A stretch of DNA of 12,972 nucleotides from contig JACAFA010000195.1 of the NCBI GenBank assembly GCA_013388525.1, forward strand, positions 1-12,972, given 5' to 3'. The translations under genes and the position numbers were made by a program. Shown piece by piece: positions 6,111-12,972 of the stretch. Position 1 is the stretch's first letter. Each line of letters begins with the position of its first letter. Source of the DNA: Ignavibacteriaceae bacterium. GTDB lineage: Bacteria; Bacteroidota; Ignavibacteria; Ignavibacteriales; Ignavibacteriaceae. Under the pieces are notes generated by a model that saw only the letters and a list, made by a program, of their open reading frames with translations, was not told where the DNA came from and did not search any database.

Positions 6111-7292
6111 TTAACGTGTCGTTATTTCACCATCATAAAACTTCAAAAGAGCTTTTTCCTCTTTATTAAAATTCACAGCCCTTGTAACAAATTTAGAGTT
6201 CTGCTTTACTAAAACAAAACCCCTTCTAAGAGACCTCTGGACATCATAAGTCTCCAGAGATTTTGAAAGTAATGAAATTTTCTTGTCATAAATCATAGAA
6301 TATCTTTCCATGTATTGCAAAATCTTGTTGATATTGAAATCAACCTGTTGCGTTTTCCGGTTCAAAATATCTGTTGGAATTTTGAAACCGTATGAACTAA
6401 AATATTCAGCAACCTCATCACTTTTTGAATCGATAAAATTTTCAATACTGGCTAATGATCGTGATAAAAAGTCAATGATGAAAGTTTTTATATCGCTGAT
6501 GTCCGGTGTTACAATCTCCATAGCCACAGAAGGTGTGGGTGCACGCAGGTCAGCAACATAATCAGCAATTGTAAAATCAACCTCGTGACCGACTCCTGAT
6601 ATTATCGGGATTTTCGATTTGAAAATAGCTCTTGCAACTATCTCTTCATTAAAAGCCCACAAATCTTCAATAGAACCACCTCCACGAGCGACAATAATAA
6701 CATCAATATCAGGATAATCGTTCAATCGTTTGATACCTTCAACTATTGATTCAGCAGCACCGCTTCCCTGAACACGAGCTGGTGCGATTATAATTTCGGC
6801 GAGAGGAAATCTTCTTTCTGCCACACTTATCAAATCTCTGAATGCTGCACCATCTATCGCTGTAACTACTCCAATTTTTTTGGGAAAAGCAGGAATTGGT
6901 TTTTTGAACTTTTCATCAAATAAACCTTCTGCTTCAAGTTTCTTTTTGAGCTTCTCGAAAGCTTCCTGCAGTTCACCAAGTCCTGCCGGTTTCATTGAAC
7001 GGATATCAAGTTGATAACTTCCGCGTGGAGGATATACTGTAAGTTTTCCGTTCACGATAATTTTCATTCCGTCTTGTGGAGTGAAGAAAACGTACTGGTT
7101 AAAACCTTTCCACATTGTACAGTTTATCACTGCATCAGAATCTTTAAGACTGAAATACCAATGACCGGAAATGTGAGATTTGAAATTTGAAATTTCCCCA
7201 ATCACAGAGACCTGCTCAAAATTTTCTTCAAGAGTTCTGCGGATTTCTTTTGTTAGTTCAGAGACGGTTAATATTTGAGAGTTTTTATTCAA
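6111..7292 (-). CDS. xseA: Exodeoxyribonuclease VII large subunit
   Basis: XseA is the catalytic subunit of exonuclease VII. The N-terminal OB-fold (about 8-100) includes VIGEISNFKSHISGHWYFSL. The catalytic domain has KKIGVVTAIDGAAFRDLI (138-155), VARGGGSIEDLWAFNEE (201-217) and ISGVGHEVDFTIAD (231-244), followed by LRAPTPS. A helical C-terminal part follows, ending in RRGFVLV (356-362), the short terminal motif of the family. At 393 residues it is shorter than the roughly 450 of E. coli or B. subtilis, mostly in the helical arm. The first motif reads AIDGAA where SPTGAA is commoner. The start is TTG at 7290-7292, immediately after the TAA of the preceding gene; no ATG occurs before residue 60, and the N-terminus aligns with homologues from here. 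Confidence 0.96.
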   Translation of the reverse strand: MNKNSQILTVSELTKEIRRTLEENFEQVSVIGEISNFKSHISGHWYFSLKDSDAVINCTMWKGFNQYVFFTPQDGMKIIVNGKLTVYPPRGSYQLDIRSMKPAGLGELQEAFEKLKKKLEAEGLFDEKFKKPIPAFPKKIGVVTAIDGAAFRDLISVAERRFPLAEIIIAPARVQGSGAAESIVEGIKRLNDYPDIDVIIVARGGGSIEDLWAFNEEIVARAIFKSKIPIISGVGHEVDFTIADYVADLRAPTPSVAMEIVTPDISDIKTFIIDFLSRSLASIENFIDSKSDEVAEYFSSYGFKIPTDILNRKTQQVDFNINKILQYMERYSMIYDKKISLLSKSLETYDVQRSLRRGFVLVKQNSKFVTRAVNFNKEEKALLKFYDGEITTR

Positions 7293-8162
7293 TTATTCTT
7301 CAATTAAAGTTTCTGTTTTGATTTTTGTATTTGAATCAAGCTCACTATAGTCAAGTTCAGAACCGAGAAGGCTATGTGGAATTAAAAATATAATAAACAT
7401 AAGTATTGAAGCAAATACGATCCAGCGTTTTGGATTTTTGAATTTGTAAACAGCAATAAGTGCAATCAGCCAGCCGATGAATCCAACAAGTATTTTGTTA
7501 TCAGTTAAATCATGACCGAATGGAAAGCCGGTCCAGTACTCTCCGAAGGCGTACTTTTGAACAATCGGTCCAAAAACGAATCCGCCAATAATAACAAAAA
7601 TAAAAGTGATAATAGTCAGTGATTTAAACTTTTTACCTTCATTTACGCCAGAGGTGAATCCGCCTTTGGAGGAGAAAAACTCAAGACCTGTTCTTGTTGA
7701 AAGCAGCATCGCACCAAAAATAAAAATGATATGGGGAATCAGGAACCCAACCGGAACATCCTCTTTAAACCTGATAATAACACCACCCTCTTCGGGAATT
7801 GTTACAACCTCATCATTTTTCTGAAGAACGAGATGATAAAGTAATTTTCCAGCCGGTGGCTGATGAGGAAGTAAAGCAATTAATTTATCTGCATCTCTTT
7901 TCAACTCAACAGAAGTCCAGTCATCATTAGTCTTATATCTTTTCCACACAAGCTTTCCAAGAATAGTTTTGTCATCAACATAAATTTCAATTGGATGGTC
8001 GCCATCACCACCGTGTGTTCTGTCAAGTTTATATTTTATTACTTCACTACCTAAAACTGTTTCGCCAGAGATTGGATAAGTAGGACCTGTCATTCTTTGA
8101 TATATTGCAGTAAAAACAGTCAGCACAAACGCAATCAACCAAAGTAATATGGATTTTTTCAT
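7293..8162 (-). CDS. Conserved-looking integral membrane protein of unknown function
   Basis: I do not recognise a named family. The 289 residues have a N-terminal helix (about 5-21), a polar region of about 115 residues, then four more helices (about 138-154, 182-200, 223-240 and 247-265) and a short acidic tail. The polar part looks like a compact beta domain: GPTYPISGETVLGSE (26-40), KLDRTHGGDGDHPIEIYV (45-62), LVWKRYKTNDDW (71-82) and LLPHQPPAGKLLYHLVL (97-113). The His-, Asp- and Gly-rich stretch THGGDGDH and the loop GFPFGHDLTDNK (212-223) next to a helix could bind a metal or ligand, but this is speculation. The ATG at 8160-8162 has no clear Shine-Dalgarno. It is 50 bases downstream of the TonB-dependent receptor and abuts xseA with no gap, so transcription with xseA is very likely. 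Confidence 0.85.
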   Translation of the reverse strand: MKKSILLWLIAFVLTVFTAIYQRMTGPTYPISGETVLGSEVIKYKLDRTHGGDGDHPIEIYVDDKTILGKLVWKRYKTNDDWTSVELKRDADKLIALLPHQPPAGKLLYHLVLQKNDEVVTIPEEGGVIIRFKEDVPVGFLIPHIIFIFGAMLLSTRTGLEFFSSKGGFTSGVNEGKKFKSLTIITFIFVIIGGFVFGPIVQKYAFGEYWTGFPFGHDLTDNKILVGFIGWLIALIAVYKFKNPKRWIVFASILMFIIFLIPHSLLGSELDYSELDSNTKIKTETLIEE

Positions 8163-8212
8163 CGGGGAATTTTTGAAAGAATTTTTTTGTTTTTCAGTGT
8201 GAAAGATAAAGA

Positions 8213-10738
8213 TTAAAACCTTACACTAAAACCAAGTGTGGGAATTATCGGAAACATTGTAGTCGTTTCTCTTCCAAGAGTTAAATTATCTTCAACATAA
8301 TAATCATAACCTATTACATTTGATCGGTTATAAATATTAATTACATCAAGATAGATTGTCCAATCAAGGCCCCACCAATCAGCAAAAGCATTTACACGAA
8401 AATCAAGCCGGTGATAAATTGGTTTACGTGAGTTTAGTTTTCTGTCAGCAAAATCAACATCAAAGATTACCGGATTCTCGCCGCTGTTGTTGAGATTTCT
8501 TGTTGCAATTACCGGTGTTTCTGGTTTGCCATCAAGGTCCTGATCAACAAGAATAATTCTTGGTTTAACTCCTGCAGGCTGACTGATCGGAAAGCCGGAA
8601 CCATATTGCCATCTAATTCCAAACTCAAGCCAGTTATTCATTTGATAATTAAGTACAATATTAACAGTATGCCTCTGATCGAAATTGAAAGGATATTTTA
8701 TTCCATCTTCATATCTGTTTGCATAAGCAAGTGCGTAAGAAACCCATCCGGAAAATCTGTTTTCGTAAAATGTATTTCTTTTTGAAAGGAAAAATTCAAA
8801 ACCATATGCTTCACCATATGATGCGTTAACAGGAATTTGAGTTAACGAATCACCACTGAATGTTGCGGGCAGTGACCAGCCAGATGCAAATCTTTGATCT
8901 TTACCGGGAATTTGTTCAGTATAAAATCTTTCACCCTGTAATTTCTGAGGTTTGTATAAATTATCAAATTCTTTTAAGTAACCTTCAACTCTTACACTCC
9001 ATTCACCGGATAACCATCTTTCTATTCCAAGAACATAATGAGTAGCTCTTTCAGCAACAAGGCTTTCTGTGTACTTATCAGAAAGATCATAAAGAATTCC
9101 CTGGTCACGTAATTTTTCATAGCCGGGCGATTGATAATATAATCCCCATACTGCACGCAAAGTTGTTAGCTCATCTAATGCATAAGATAGCGAAAGACGC
9201 GGAGCTAGATAGGCTTTGTCCAGAATATTATAATAATCAAATCTTAAACTTGGTTGAAATGTCAACTGCTCTGTCAGTAAAAAGTTATCCTGAAGGTAGG
9301 CACGATAACGATTAAAGTTTTGAACATCCTTAATATCATCAAGTGCTGATCTGAATTGAGGATTGGAATTTAGAACTGCCTGTAACTGCTCATCGAGATC
9401 AAAAGTAAAATCAATTGTGGTCTGCATAAAATCAACACCGGCACCTGCTTCAATAATATGATCCTTAAGAATATAGGTGAACTTATCATCAATGGAATAT
9501 TTTTCGTAAATAAAATCTCCTCCAAATGAAAACCTCAGCAGATAAGGAGCTAAAGTATCGGGAATTGTATTTTCGAAATTACCCCGGTTTAGTGAAGGAT
9601 CAAGTATCTGAGAATCAAAATCAGTTGTACCATTATTTCTGTAAAAGGAAAGAACAACTTTGTTAAGAATATTTTTATTTGGTGCAAAGTGCCAGGCAGC
9701 AGAAAGTAAATCGTTATTTGTAACATTAAATACTCCAACACTGTCAGGTGTTTCTCTTTCTTCACCGCTAACAACATTTACTGCATCACGAGATAATATT
9801 CCATTGAATAAAAATTTATGACCGTTGTAAGGACCAATTACAATCTTTCCCTGTATATCATAAAAATTCGGGAAAGTAGTATTATCATCAACAAGTCCAG
9901 CACTTTTTACAAATGGTTCTATGATCAAATCATAATAAGTTCTTCGTGTATTGAATAACCAGCTTCCTCTTAGATTAAATGGATTCTTTCCCTCAAGCAC
10001 AAGGTTTGCATCAACTATTGAAATGTTTACATTGCCGCTAAGTGATTTTGTGGTTGTTCCTTCTTTGTTTGTTACATCCAACACTGCCGAAAGTCTGTCA
10101 CCATACTTTGCCGGGAAACCGCCTGATATAAGATTAACATTATCAACAGCATCAGGATTGAACATACTCACAACACCATAAAGCCTGTATGGATTGAAGA
10201 CTTCAACATCATCAAGGATAATTAAATTCTGATCAGGTCCGCTGCCACGAACAACAAGCTGAGAAGAGAAATCATTTGGTGCAAGTACTCCGGGAAGTGA
10301 TTGAAGTGTTCTGAAAACATCTTCAGCAGCACCGGGAAGAGTTTTAGCATCTCTCGGATTTAAATCAATCAGACTGGTTCTTGTATCTCTCTGATCCTGA
10401 ACCTGAAAATCAGTTACTTCAACACTTTGCAGTTCAATTGCTTTGCTTTGTAATTCAACATCCAGTTCAGTTGTTTTACCGACTTCAATCTTTATATCAA
10501 AGGTCTTCTGGTCAAATCCGATTGCACTAAACCTGACTTCGTAATTACCGGCAGGAATGCCTATTATCTCGTAAGTTCCATTTAGTTTACTTGCTGTTCC
10601 AAAATTCGTATCGAGGATAATAATATTAACAGACGGTATAGCGGATGTGCCATCTGTAACTTTTCCTTTAAGCTTTCCTGTCTGAGCAATTGAGAAACCT
10701 GTTAAAAGAATGAGTAATATGTAAAAATATGTTTTCAA
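8213..10738 (-). CDS. TonB-dependent outer-membrane receptor with carboxypeptidase-like regulatory domain
   Basis: This is an outer-membrane beta-barrel that imports a ligand using energy from TonB/ExbBD. The 841 residues start with a signal peptide (MKTYFYILLILLTGFSIAQ, cleavage near 18-19). A carboxypeptidase-regulatory-like beta domain (about 21-97) follows with GKVTDG, NGTYEI and IPAGNYEVRFSAIGF. The plug domain (about 105-225) has TLQSLPGVL, QLVVRGSGPDQNLIILDDV and GGFPAKYGDRLSAVLDV. The rest is barrel strands ending LGFSVRF with a terminal Phe, as expected for outer-membrane assembly. It is shorter than SusC proteins (about 1000 residues) and has no SusD-like neighbour, so a glycan role is not supported and the ligand is unknown. 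The start is TTG at 10736-10738: upstream in frame there is a TAG with no ATG between, and the signal peptide begins right at the TTG. Confidence 0.92.
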   Translation of the reverse strand: MKTYFYILLILLTGFSIAQTGKLKGKVTDGTSAIPSVNIIILDTNFGTASKLNGTYEIIGIPAGNYEVRFSAIGFDQKTFDIKIEVGKTTELDVELQSKAIELQSVEVTDFQVQDQRDTRTSLIDLNPRDAKTLPGAAEDVFRTLQSLPGVLAPNDFSSQLVVRGSGPDQNLIILDDVEVFNPYRLYGVVSMFNPDAVDNVNLISGGFPAKYGDRLSAVLDVTNKEGTTTKSLSGNVNISIVDANLVLEGKNPFNLRGSWLFNTRRTYYDLIIEPFVKSAGLVDDNTTFPNFYDIQGKIVIGPYNGHKFLFNGILSRDAVNVVSGEERETPDSVGVFNVTNNDLLSAAWHFAPNKNILNKVVLSFYRNNGTTDFDSQILDPSLNRGNFENTIPDTLAPYLLRFSFGGDFIYEKYSIDDKFTYILKDHIIEAGAGVDFMQTTIDFTFDLDEQLQAVLNSNPQFRSALDDIKDVQNFNRYRAYLQDNFLLTEQLTFQPSLRFDYYNILDKAYLAPRLSLSYALDELTTLRAVWGLYYQSPGYEKLRDQGILYDLSDKYTESLVAERATHYVLGIERWLSGEWSVRVEGYLKEFDNLYKPQKLQGERFYTEQIPGKDQRFASGWSLPATFSGDSLTQIPVNASYGEAYGFEFFLSKRNTFYENRFSGWVSYALAYANRYEDGIKYPFNFDQRHTVNIVLNYQMNNWLEFGIRWQYGSGFPISQPAGVKPRIILVDQDLDGKPETPVIATRNLNNSGENPVIFDVDFADRKLNSRKPIYHRLDFRVNAFADWWGLDWTIYLDVINIYNRSNVIGYDYYVEDNLTLGRETTTMFPIIPTLGFSVRF

Positions 10739-10816
10739 CAGTTGATAATTAATGAATATGATTATAATTATCTATAACAAAAAAGAGTATTAAATGATTC
10801 CTGGATGGATTATCTT

Positions 10817-11647
10817 TTAATCAAGATAAAGTGAGAAAAGTCCTGAGTAGAAACCAATATAAATTTCCTGGAAATTTGTGCCTGATGAATGGAATGTAAA
10901 ATTGCTTCTACATCTTACATACATCGTGAAAGTATCTTTAATTGTTAACAAACCGATCGAAAACTCAGGACTTATACCCTGATTAGTGTTGAAATTTGAA
11001 TACAAAGTGATGCCCGGTGAAATATATTTTAAGCCAGGTATTTCAAAAATTCTTTTATAACCTGCGCGTAAATAACCCGGATTTTCAGCATTAAAAATAT
11101 ATGAGTATTCAAATGATAAATATGCTGAGGGATAGTTAAGACTTTTTGAACGAAATGATATTATTGGAATTTCCTTTGTCAGACTGAAGTAACTTTGCTG
11201 AGACTCGGCAGCATAGCTTGGATATGGAATAAGAAATATTGAAGAACCAAACAGACATAATGTAATCCAGTCCGAACCTTCTTTTATTTGTGGTTCAAAT
11301 GGTAGATCGAAATCAAAGACTTCACTTTTATTTGTAACACCGGATTCATTTTCTGTAATGATTACAAAGTTTACAAGATTATCTTTTAAAGGAAGATTAC
11401 TCAAAGCAATATCTGTTTTGTGAAGATCGGTTGGTTCGTATGAAACACCAAATTCATACTTATCTTCTAAAATGACTTTTGATTTACAGACATCACTTGT
11501 ATAGAAAGATAGTTTGAAGATGTAAGGTGCTTCACGCGTGCAGTAAGCATCAATAAGATAAACTTCGATAGAATCTGTTTGTCCGAATATATTTTCAGAT
11601 ACAGCAAGAAATAAAAGGAGCAATGAAATAATTTTTAAATTCAGCAT
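10817..11647 (-). CDS. Secreted or outer-membrane beta-rich protein of unknown family
   Basis: I do not recognise a named family. From the ATG at 11645-11647 the product is 276 residues and opens with a classical signal peptide (about 1-23, MLNLKIISLLLLFLAVSENI then FGQ). A first part (about 25-118) looks like an immunoglobulin-like beta domain (SIEVYLIDAYCTREAP, SDVCKSKVILEDKYEF, VFDFDLPFEP). A second part (about 125-276) has alternating amphipathic strands rich in Tyr, Phe and Ser, such as SFEYSYIFNAENPGYLRAGY and EIYIGFYSGLFSLYLD, as in small outer-membrane barrels. The frame extends upstream to an ATG at 11698 and a TTG at 11731, but those starts would put 28-40 unneeded residues before the signal peptide. 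It precedes the TonB-dependent receptor by 78 bases on the same strand, so the pair may work together; this is inference. Confidence 0.8.
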   Translation of the reverse strand: MLNLKIISLLLLFLAVSENIFGQTDSIEVYLIDAYCTREAPYIFKLSFYTSDVCKSKVILEDKYEFGVSYEPTDLHKTDIALSNLPLKDNLVNFVIITENESGVTNKSEVFDFDLPFEPQIKEGSDWITLCLFGSSIFLIPYPSYAAESQQSYFSLTKEIPIISFRSKSLNYPSAYLSFEYSYIFNAENPGYLRAGYKRIFEIPGLKYISPGITLYSNFNTNQGISPEFSIGLLTIKDTFTMYVRCRSNFTFHSSGTNFQEIYIGFYSGLFSLYLD

Positions 11648-11848
11648 TAACCAAAATGAATTTATTCGTTTTTCAAATTTATGAAAAATGTAATTCATTT
11701 TAGGGCTTTTGTTTTCGACCTTGTAAATCAAGTGCGTTTATTGATTTTATAATCTATAGCTTCCAATTAATCATAAATTGTAAAAACAAACATCATCATC
11801 TAACTTTCGTACTGTAATATTAACTAATTCTATCTTTATAATGTTCTA
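11648..11848. other. Divergent intergenic region
   Basis: This AT-rich stretch of about 200 bases separates the minus-strand envelope gene from the plus-strand methyltransferase and must hold the promoters of both unless longer transcripts run through. I find only partial matches: TAAATTTG (11681-11674, minus strand) fits the TAnnTTTG -7 pattern but has no TTG at the expected distance, and TATCTTTA (11831-11838, plus strand) is one base off. I see no terminator, operator palindrome or RNA gene. If the envelope gene begins at 11698 or 11731, its leader codons take up the left part. Confidence 0.4.
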
Positions 11849-12649
11849 ATGTTTAAATCAAGAATAACATCACTGCTAAGAAAACTCAGACTTATGCATC
11901 TTGCTGACTGGATGAATTTTTATGTTCAAGAGATTAGAAACCGAAAGAGTAATAAAGCATTCAAAAAAAATAATCCGGATGTGATTCTTCCACCTGACTA
12001 TATGATTTATGAGTCATTTCAGATGAACTATGAAAATTATTACAATGATAGTCTTGACACAGCAAAATGGCTGATAGGTTACTTTAAAAAGTACATCGTA
12101 TTAGAAAATATAAATATTCTCGAATGGGGCTGCGGACCTGCTAGGATAATTCGACATCTGCCGAAACTACTGGATAAAAGTTGTGAAATTTTTGGCTCAG
12201 ATTACAATTCCAAAACAATTGATTGGTGTAAAAAAAATATTCCAGACATTAATTTTTCAAGAAATAATCTTCAGCCACCGTTGGAATTTGAGAATAATTT
12301 CTTCGACATCATATATGCAACTTCTGTCTTCACACACTTGTCTGAAGAGATGCATTACGCCTGGTTTGAAGAATTGAAGAGGATTTGCAAACAGAGCGCA
12401 ATCATATTTCTAACTACTCACGGCGATAATTGTAAACCCAAATTGACTGGTGAAGAATTGAAGCTGTTTGAGGAAGGTAAATTAGTGGTCAGAGGAAACG
12501 TCAAGGAAGGTCACAGAACATTCGCAGCTTACCAGCCGCCTGAATTTATGCATAAACTATTTTCAGATTTCGAACTACTTGAGCACGTTACACGGGAACC
12601 CGAAGGAAATTATATTCCTCAGGATGTATGGATTGTCAGGAAGAAATAG
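11849..12649 (+). CDS. Class I SAM-dependent methyltransferase
   Basis: The 266-residue product has a Rossmann-type methyltransferase core. Motif I is ILEWGCGPARIIRHL (90-104), followed by the acidic residue ending strand 2 in IFGSDYN (Asp118), then a ribose/adenine region NLQPPLEFENNFFDIIYATSVFTHL with Asp153 and the post-motif Phe-Thr-His, as in the Methyltransf_11/25 group that act on small molecules. An N-terminal helical extension of about 80 residues contains LPPDYMIYESFQMNYENYY, which may shape the substrate site. The substrate is unknown; related-looking enzymes often sit in surface-glycan clusters, but nothing here confirms that. The start is ATG at 11849-11851 with no Shine-Dalgarno; a two-codon frame ATG TTC TAA ends on it (TAATG). 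It stands alone on the plus strand. Confidence 0.88.
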   Translation: MFKSRITSLLRKLRLMHLADWMNFYVQEIRNRKSNKAFKKNNPDVILPPDYMIYESFQMNYENYYNDSLDTAKWLIGYFKKYIVLENINILEWGCGPARIIRHLPKLLDKSCEIFGSDYNSKTIDWCKKNIPDINFSRNNLQPPLEFENNFFDIIYATSVFTHLSEEMHYAWFEELKRICKQSAIIFLTTHGDNCKPKLTGEELKLFEEGKLVVRGNVKEGHRTFAAYQPPEFMHKLFSDFELLEHVTREPEGNYIPQDVWIVRKK

Positions 12650-12749
12650 AAAATTATATCAAGAGAAGATTTAAATGCTGCATTCATTTATATTATCATT
12701 TATTATAACCTTTGTAGGGTTAGTAAAATTATGCATTTTTACAGAGGTG

Positions 12750-12779
12750 TTGTAAAAAATTGTAATTGTAATATAATTG
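12750..12779 (+). promoter_or_regulatory. Putative promoter of the right-edge gene
   Basis: TTGTAA (12750-12755) is followed after 16 bases by TATAAT (12772-12777). The same element extended to TATAATTG is one base off the Bacteroidota TAnnTTTG pattern. A transcript would start near 12785, about 17 bases before the ATG at 12802. The region is AT-rich, so a chance match is possible. Confidence 0.5.
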
Positions 12780-12801
12780 CTAACAAAATTTATAAAGTCC
12801 A

Positions 12802-12972
12802 ATGAAAAAGTTTTTAAAGTTCGGAATACCAGTACTAATCATAATCCTCGCAATAGTTTTTTGGTGGCGTTATTATTTTGTATTTGGTGAAGGAGTAAAA
12901 GCCGGCAACTTAAATTTTGTTGTGAAGAAAGGATACATCTTCAAAACCTGGGAAGGAAGGTTGATTCAGGAA
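12802..12972 (+). CDS. 5' end of a small single-pass membrane protein
   Basis: An ATG at 12802-12804 opens a frame that continues past the window edge, giving 57 residues. The start is MKKFLKFGIPVLIIILAIVF, a basic end and one hydrophobic helix (about 8-21). Then comes WWRYYFVFGEGVKAGNLNFV and VKKGYIFKTWEGRLIQ. This resembles a short Bacteroidota membrane-anchored family that I recall being labelled 6-phosphogluconate dehydrogenase in databases, although nothing visible here is a dehydrogenase fold; that name should be treated as a likely misannotation. The function is unknown and the C-terminus is not seen. It has its own promoter candidate 23 bases upstream and lies 152 bases after the methyltransferase. 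Confidence 0.75.
   Translation, partial: MKKFLKFGIPVLIIILAIVFWWRYYFVFGEGVKAGNLNFVVKKGYIFKTWEGRLIQE

Noticed and set aside
9589..9777. Overlapping open frame within the receptor gene
   Set aside because: It lies wholly inside a well-supported coding sequence in another frame, has no recognisable protein features and looks like a by-product of AT-rich codon use. The same applies to the plus-strand open frames inside the kinase, dxs, xseA, membrane-protein and receptor genes.
8213..10738. SusC-type glycan importer
   Set aside because: The receptor is 841 residues, shorter than SusC, with no SusD-like lipoprotein or glycoside hydrolase in the window. Only the general TonB-dependent receptor call is supported.
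11841..11851. Two-codon upstream frame ATG TTC TAA ending on the methyltransferase start
   Set aside because: Such short start-stop pairs are expected by chance in AT-rich leaders, and neither ATG has a ribosome-binding site.
12706..12722. Terminator after the methyltransferase (TAACC / GGTTA)
   Set aside because: The stem is only 5 bp, the loop is 7 bases, and no T-run follows.

Overview
The window looks like chromosome from the Bacteroidota/Chlorobi side of the tree, most likely an uncultured Ignavibacteria-type organism. The clues are: AT-rich coding sequence; a TonB-dependent receptor with a carboxypeptidase-like regulatory domain; a -7 promoter element of the TAnnTTTG type; mostly weak Shine-Dalgarno sequences; and the remnant of a type IX secretion C-terminal sorting tail. 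The placement is my inference from protein style, not from a marker search.

Layout. Positions 1-198 hold the 3' end of an unrecognised plus-strand gene. Positions 199-470 have no intact gene but contain a decayed plus-strand C-terminal sorting-tail coding remnant. A 19-base motif that I recall as a dispersed repeat in many genomes sits inside it. A perfect hairpin terminator at 472-496 separates this from a long minus-strand block covering about 518-11647.

In transcription order (right to left) the minus block is: a secreted or outer-membrane protein of unknown family; a TonB-dependent receptor; a five-helix membrane protein of unknown family; xseA and xseB (exonuclease VII); dxs (isoprenoid precursor synthesis); a Gfo/Idh/MocA-type oxidoreductase; a PhoB/OmpR-type response regulator; its PhoR-like histidine kinase; and the ribosomal protein pair rplU-rpmA. 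From the membrane protein to the kinase, spacers are 32 nt or less and several genes abut or overlap, which suggests one transcript. rplU-rpmA have a strong-looking promoter of their own at 1147-1177.

The right end reads on the plus strand: a class I SAM-dependent methyltransferase (11849-12649), then the 5' end of a small membrane-anchored protein (12802 onward) behind a recognisable promoter.

Most of the window is housekeeping. The less ordinary parts are the sorting-tail remnant with its embedded repeat, the oxidoreductase in which the usual catalytic His is Asn, the three unknown-family proteins (the envelope pair and the edge fragment), and the coupling of a two-component system to xseAB-dxs. 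I saw no CRISPR array, tRNA, rRNA, transposase or phage gene, and no convincing new multi-gene system.
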